This document shows positions 61,592 to 64,000 of a stretch of 64,000 nt of DNA, piece after piece. The position numbers and the translations under genes are program-made. Every line of letters starts with the position of its first letter. Within the stretch, counting starts at the first letter, position 1. The notes under the pieces were generated by a model that saw only the letters and a program-made list of their open reading frames with translations, ran no database searches and was not told the origin of the DNA. Source of the stretch: Trichoplax adhaerens (lineage: Eukaryota; Placozoa; Uniplacotomia; Trichoplacea; Trichoplacidae); contig NW_002060943.1 of assembly GCF_000150275.1 (NCBI RefSeq), positions 1,972,165 through 2,036,164 on the forward strand. Direction: 5' to 3'.

Positions 61592-64000
61592 AAACTGAGA
61601 AACCATTCACAATTCCATCTTGGCCGTTTGTTAAGTCTTCTGGATCATTACATTCGTGTTCTTTATTTGTCATTTTCTCTCTTATAGTAGAGAAGTAACG
61701 AAGCATATTAGTACGCACATCTTCGGATTGCTCAGACCTCATTTCCTGCTCAACTTGACTTAGGCAGTCATTTAAAATCTTTTTTTGCATTCTCAATTCT
61801 TCGTTTCGCTTTGTCAACTTCTCATTTTTATTTTGCAAATCTCTCAACTGGCGAGCCTGTTCCTTTGATCTTCTCATTAATTTAGTATTATTTTTCTCTG
61901 TATCCTCTCTACTTACATTTCTGGTATATTGACGTTGTAACTTAACATCTGGCTTTTGAAGAGATTGAAAAATTTGTATCAAATCTTCTGGTATCAAAAT
62001 TTGGTTACGTGTTAAGAAGGCAATCATCTCAGAATTGAATTTAGGTAAAGATGGGTAGATTGCTGTATAAAAGGTCACTAAATCGTGTCCTCTCATTTTT
62101 AATATCACTTTAGGATAAGATAAGGTACCCATAACACCATTCCCAAAAGACACTTCTTCTTTACATTTTATTAACTCATAAACCTCTTCTAAATCCTCTC
62201 GCTTCCTGATAAGATTATTTTTGTCACTCCCTAAGTTATCGATAGCTTTGATAACTTTTCGAGCAAGATCTATTAGCTCCTTAAGAACATCTTTGCACTT
62301 TGAACGTTCACGGATTTTCTTTGCGTAATCTAATAAATTACCTTCGCTATGGACAAGTTTACATGTTGTTTCGAAATCTTCTATCGTCGATTCCTTTTCT
62401 GATGTTTCTGTCTTATTTTCAAGATTAGTAAGCAGTGATTCCAATTTTTTAACGCACTCTTCAAATTTATTCTTGAATTTGATAAATTTTTCTACCGCAT
62501 CAATCAGTTTTTTGCTTACGACGTCGATAATTATTTGCAATACTTTAGTTAGTTGAGCAGCCCTTCCTTTCTCGAAAAAACCAGATAAAAGATCGGGATG
62601 TTCTGTTACTGAATGATTATTGATTTCGCTTTTCATCTCTTCCGCTTTGTTTTTGCTTCTCAAATAATAATATATATGTATCGGATCATAAAGATAGTTT
62701 TCTATGCTATATCTCTTTAAGCATCGAATGTTATATAATTTGGGATCTTCTCTATTATCGTTATCAACTAACCCAAATATAAATTCCCTTAAACTCTGAT
62801 CTTCATCGCTCTCATTTACGCAAGATTCCACAATGTTTTCCACATAAGCTCTACATGACTTTTCAATCATCCTGCTACCACTCTCATCTGCAGAGTCTGG
62901 CCTTTTTTTGTGCTTGCCAACGGCCATAAATAGCAATGGGTAAGTACTTGCGATTAAACGTTCCCTAGCTAATTTATCTTGAATCATTGTGTAAAATTTC
63001 TTATCATCTCGAGCTTCAACGAAGACCATTCGAAAGGGTAAATTGACATGGACAAATTCTGCTGTTAATAACTGTATTGCCTGCCGCTTACTTGCAGCTT
63101 TTTCAATCTTGATCTCTTTTGTCATATTATTTTCTGTCATAACATAGATACAGTCTTTTGGGGCAAGGCTCACTGTTGTAGGGGAATGAGTAGTCATGAT
63201 AACCTGAATGCCAAGCTTGGATATCAATTTAGTTTTAATAGTTTCAATGACTTCTTGAACTAAGCTTGGGTGAAGATGGGCATCCGGTTCATCTAGTAAA
63301 ATGATTCCGCTATCATTTGCTTTTGCCAAGTTTTTACTTCCAAATAGCCATAGTAGTGATAACAATTCTAACTGTTCCCCAGAAGATAGTTGAACTTGAA
63401 TAACGGGTATGTTAAAAGGCACTCGTTTTTGACATATTAATTGACCATCTTCCATTATATATACATCAAACTTAAATCCATTTTTATATAAATGCTTATT
63501 GACATCGTAAAGTGTGTTATCCATTTGCAAAAAATATCGTACGTAATCTTTCCATGAACCATAAGTCTTTATCGGTTGTCCCATTTCCTCTCTTAAGTAC
63601 TGTTCTAGCTTTTCTTTAAGTTGACTTTCAATTTCTGGTATATCCGTCAATCCTAATTTCTTCGTGGCATTGCAAGCCTTGGGTACGACTTTTTTATAGA
63701 GTTCTTCGTGATCATGGCTCTCCATTTGATATTGTCCACCATAAATATGACACTTTTTTATATCCATTAATACATTATTAAAGTTTTGTTCAAAATCATC
63801 GGAAGATTGCTTAGCTAAGTTCATAGTAGAATTCTCATTTTTGTCTTTTTGTTCATTAAAGGAATTAGTAGCCAAATTTTGCTCTTCTGAGTTAGAATTG
63901 AGGTAACAGATTTGCGAAACGTTTCTTCGATATAACAAGATAGGACGAGCTAATGATTTATTGTGTATATGTTCACCCTCTGATAACATGAAACGAAGCA
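61590..64000 (-). CDS. ABC/OLD-type ATPase fused to a DUF4435 TOPRIM nuclease-like domain (PARIS AriA-AriB-like), 5'-truncated by window edge
   Basis: An uninterrupted frame of 799 codons from the first ATG (63989), open to the window edge. ABC-class ATPase part: signature LSSGEQ (201-206), Walker B and catalytic Glu in IILLDEPDAHLHP (229-241, Glu234), switch His in TTHSP (His268). No Walker A is seen; it should lie upstream, beyond 64000. Then a DUF4435/TOPRIM-like domain: MVFVEARDDKKFY (321-333, Glu325), FGLVDNDN (405-412, Asp409 and Asp411), RYSIENYLYDP (426-436) and YPKVILKMRGHDL (625-637). A Lys/Glu-rich, coiled-coil-like insert (about 485-610) interrupts this domain, and a coiled coil follows at ~695-755. 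In bacteria this pairing is the PARIS anti-phage system: ATPase sensor AriA and nuclease effector AriB. Function in an animal is unknown. Family assignment rests on motif recognition, not a search. Confidence 0.8.
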   Translation of the reverse strand, partial: LRFMLSEGEHIHNKSLARPILLYRRNVSQICYLNSNSEEQNLATNSFNEQKDKNENSTMNLAKQSSDDFEQNFNNVLMDIKKCHIYGGQYQMESHDHEELYKKVVPKACNATKKLGLTDIPEIESQLKEKLEQYLREEMGQPIKTYGSWKDYVRYFLQMDNTLYDVNKHLYKNGFKFDVYIMEDGQLICQKRVPFNIPVIQVQLSSGEQLELLSLLWLFGSKNLAKANDSGIILLDEPDAHLHPSLVQEVIETIKTKLISKLGIQVIMTTHSPTTVSLAPKDCIYVMTENNMTKEIKIEKAASKRQAIQLLTAEFVHVNLPFRMVFVEARDDKKFYTMIQDKLARERLIASTYPLLFMAVGKHKKRPDSADESGSRMIEKSCRAYVENIVESCVNESDEDQSLREFIFGLVDNDNREDPKLYNIRCLKRYSIENYLYDPIHIYYYLRSKNKAEEMKSEINNHSVTEHPDLLSGFFEKGRAAQLTKVLQIIIDVVSKKLIDAVEKFIKFKNKFEECVKKLESLLTNLENKTETSEKESTIEDFETTCKLVHSEGNLLDYAKKIRERSKCKDVLKELIDLARKVIKAIDNLGSDKNNLIRKREDLEEVYELIKCKEEVSFGNGVMGTLSYPKVILKMRGHDLVTFYTAIYPSLPKFNSEMIAFLTRNQILIPEDLIQIFQSLQKPDVKLQRQYTRNVSREDTEKNNTKLMRRSKEQARQLRDLQNKNEKLTKRNEELRMQKKILNDCLSQVEQEMRSEQSEDVRTNMLRYFSTIREKMTNKEHECNDPEDLTNGQDGIVNGFSV

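Noticed and set aside
61590-64000. Bacterial contamination as the source of the ATPase-DUF4435 frame
   Set aside because: Same AT-rich composition as neighbours, eukaryotic poly(A) signal overlapping the stop and continuity with intron-bearing genes; contamination is not fully excluded without reads.

Overview
This is AT-rich eukaryotic nuclear DNA from an animal. Almost every gene on the minus strand is cut by short GT-AG introns, often in phase-conserved positions. The gene content points to an early-branching, ciliated animal and most likely a placozoan (Trichoplax-like): extended C1A cysteine proteases, a CCP2/3-type tubulin deglutamylase, adiponutrin/ATGL-type patatin lipases and 4-coumarate:CoA-ligase-like acyl-CoA synthetases. 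The species is inferred, not proven. Exon coordinates were built by hand from splice-site consensus, reading phase and comparison of paralogues inside the window.

Layout. 1-8.9 kb (+): three tandem papain-family proteases with a shared ~240-residue N-terminal extension; the first is cut by the window edge and has one intron, the other two are intronless. 11.5-14.1 kb (-): ATGL-like patatin lipase (PNPLA-A), with a two-exon gene of unknown function 129 bp upstream. 19.2-28.5 kb (-): a 29-exon cytosolic carboxypeptidase (CCP2/CCP3 family), 5' end unresolved. 31.7-52.8 kb (-): a two-gene cassette present twice, each an acyl-CoA synthetase ending in a peroxisomal SKL signal followed about 1.1 kb downstream by a patatin lipase. 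Exon lengths are nearly identical between copies, but the lipase of one copy (PNPLA-B) is decaying. 54.6-55.3 kb (-): a doubtful small membrane-protein gene. 55.6-59.3 kb (+): a Glu-rich repeat protein with a basic tail and one apparent 1-nt frameshift. 61.6 kb to the window end (-): a long intronless frame coding an ABC/OLD-type ATPase fused to a DUF4435/TOPRIM nuclease-like domain, the architecture of the bacterial anti-phage PARIS effector (AriA plus AriB).

The lipase and acyl-CoA synthetase pairs could act in sequence, with fatty acid release followed by CoA activation in or near peroxisomes. The ATPase-DUF4435 fusion is the strongest candidate for an undescribed system: a possible animal descendant of a prokaryotic defence protein. 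Long AT-rich intergenic stretches hold degenerate tandem repeats; no rRNA, tRNA, CRISPR array or recognisable transposon coding region was seen.
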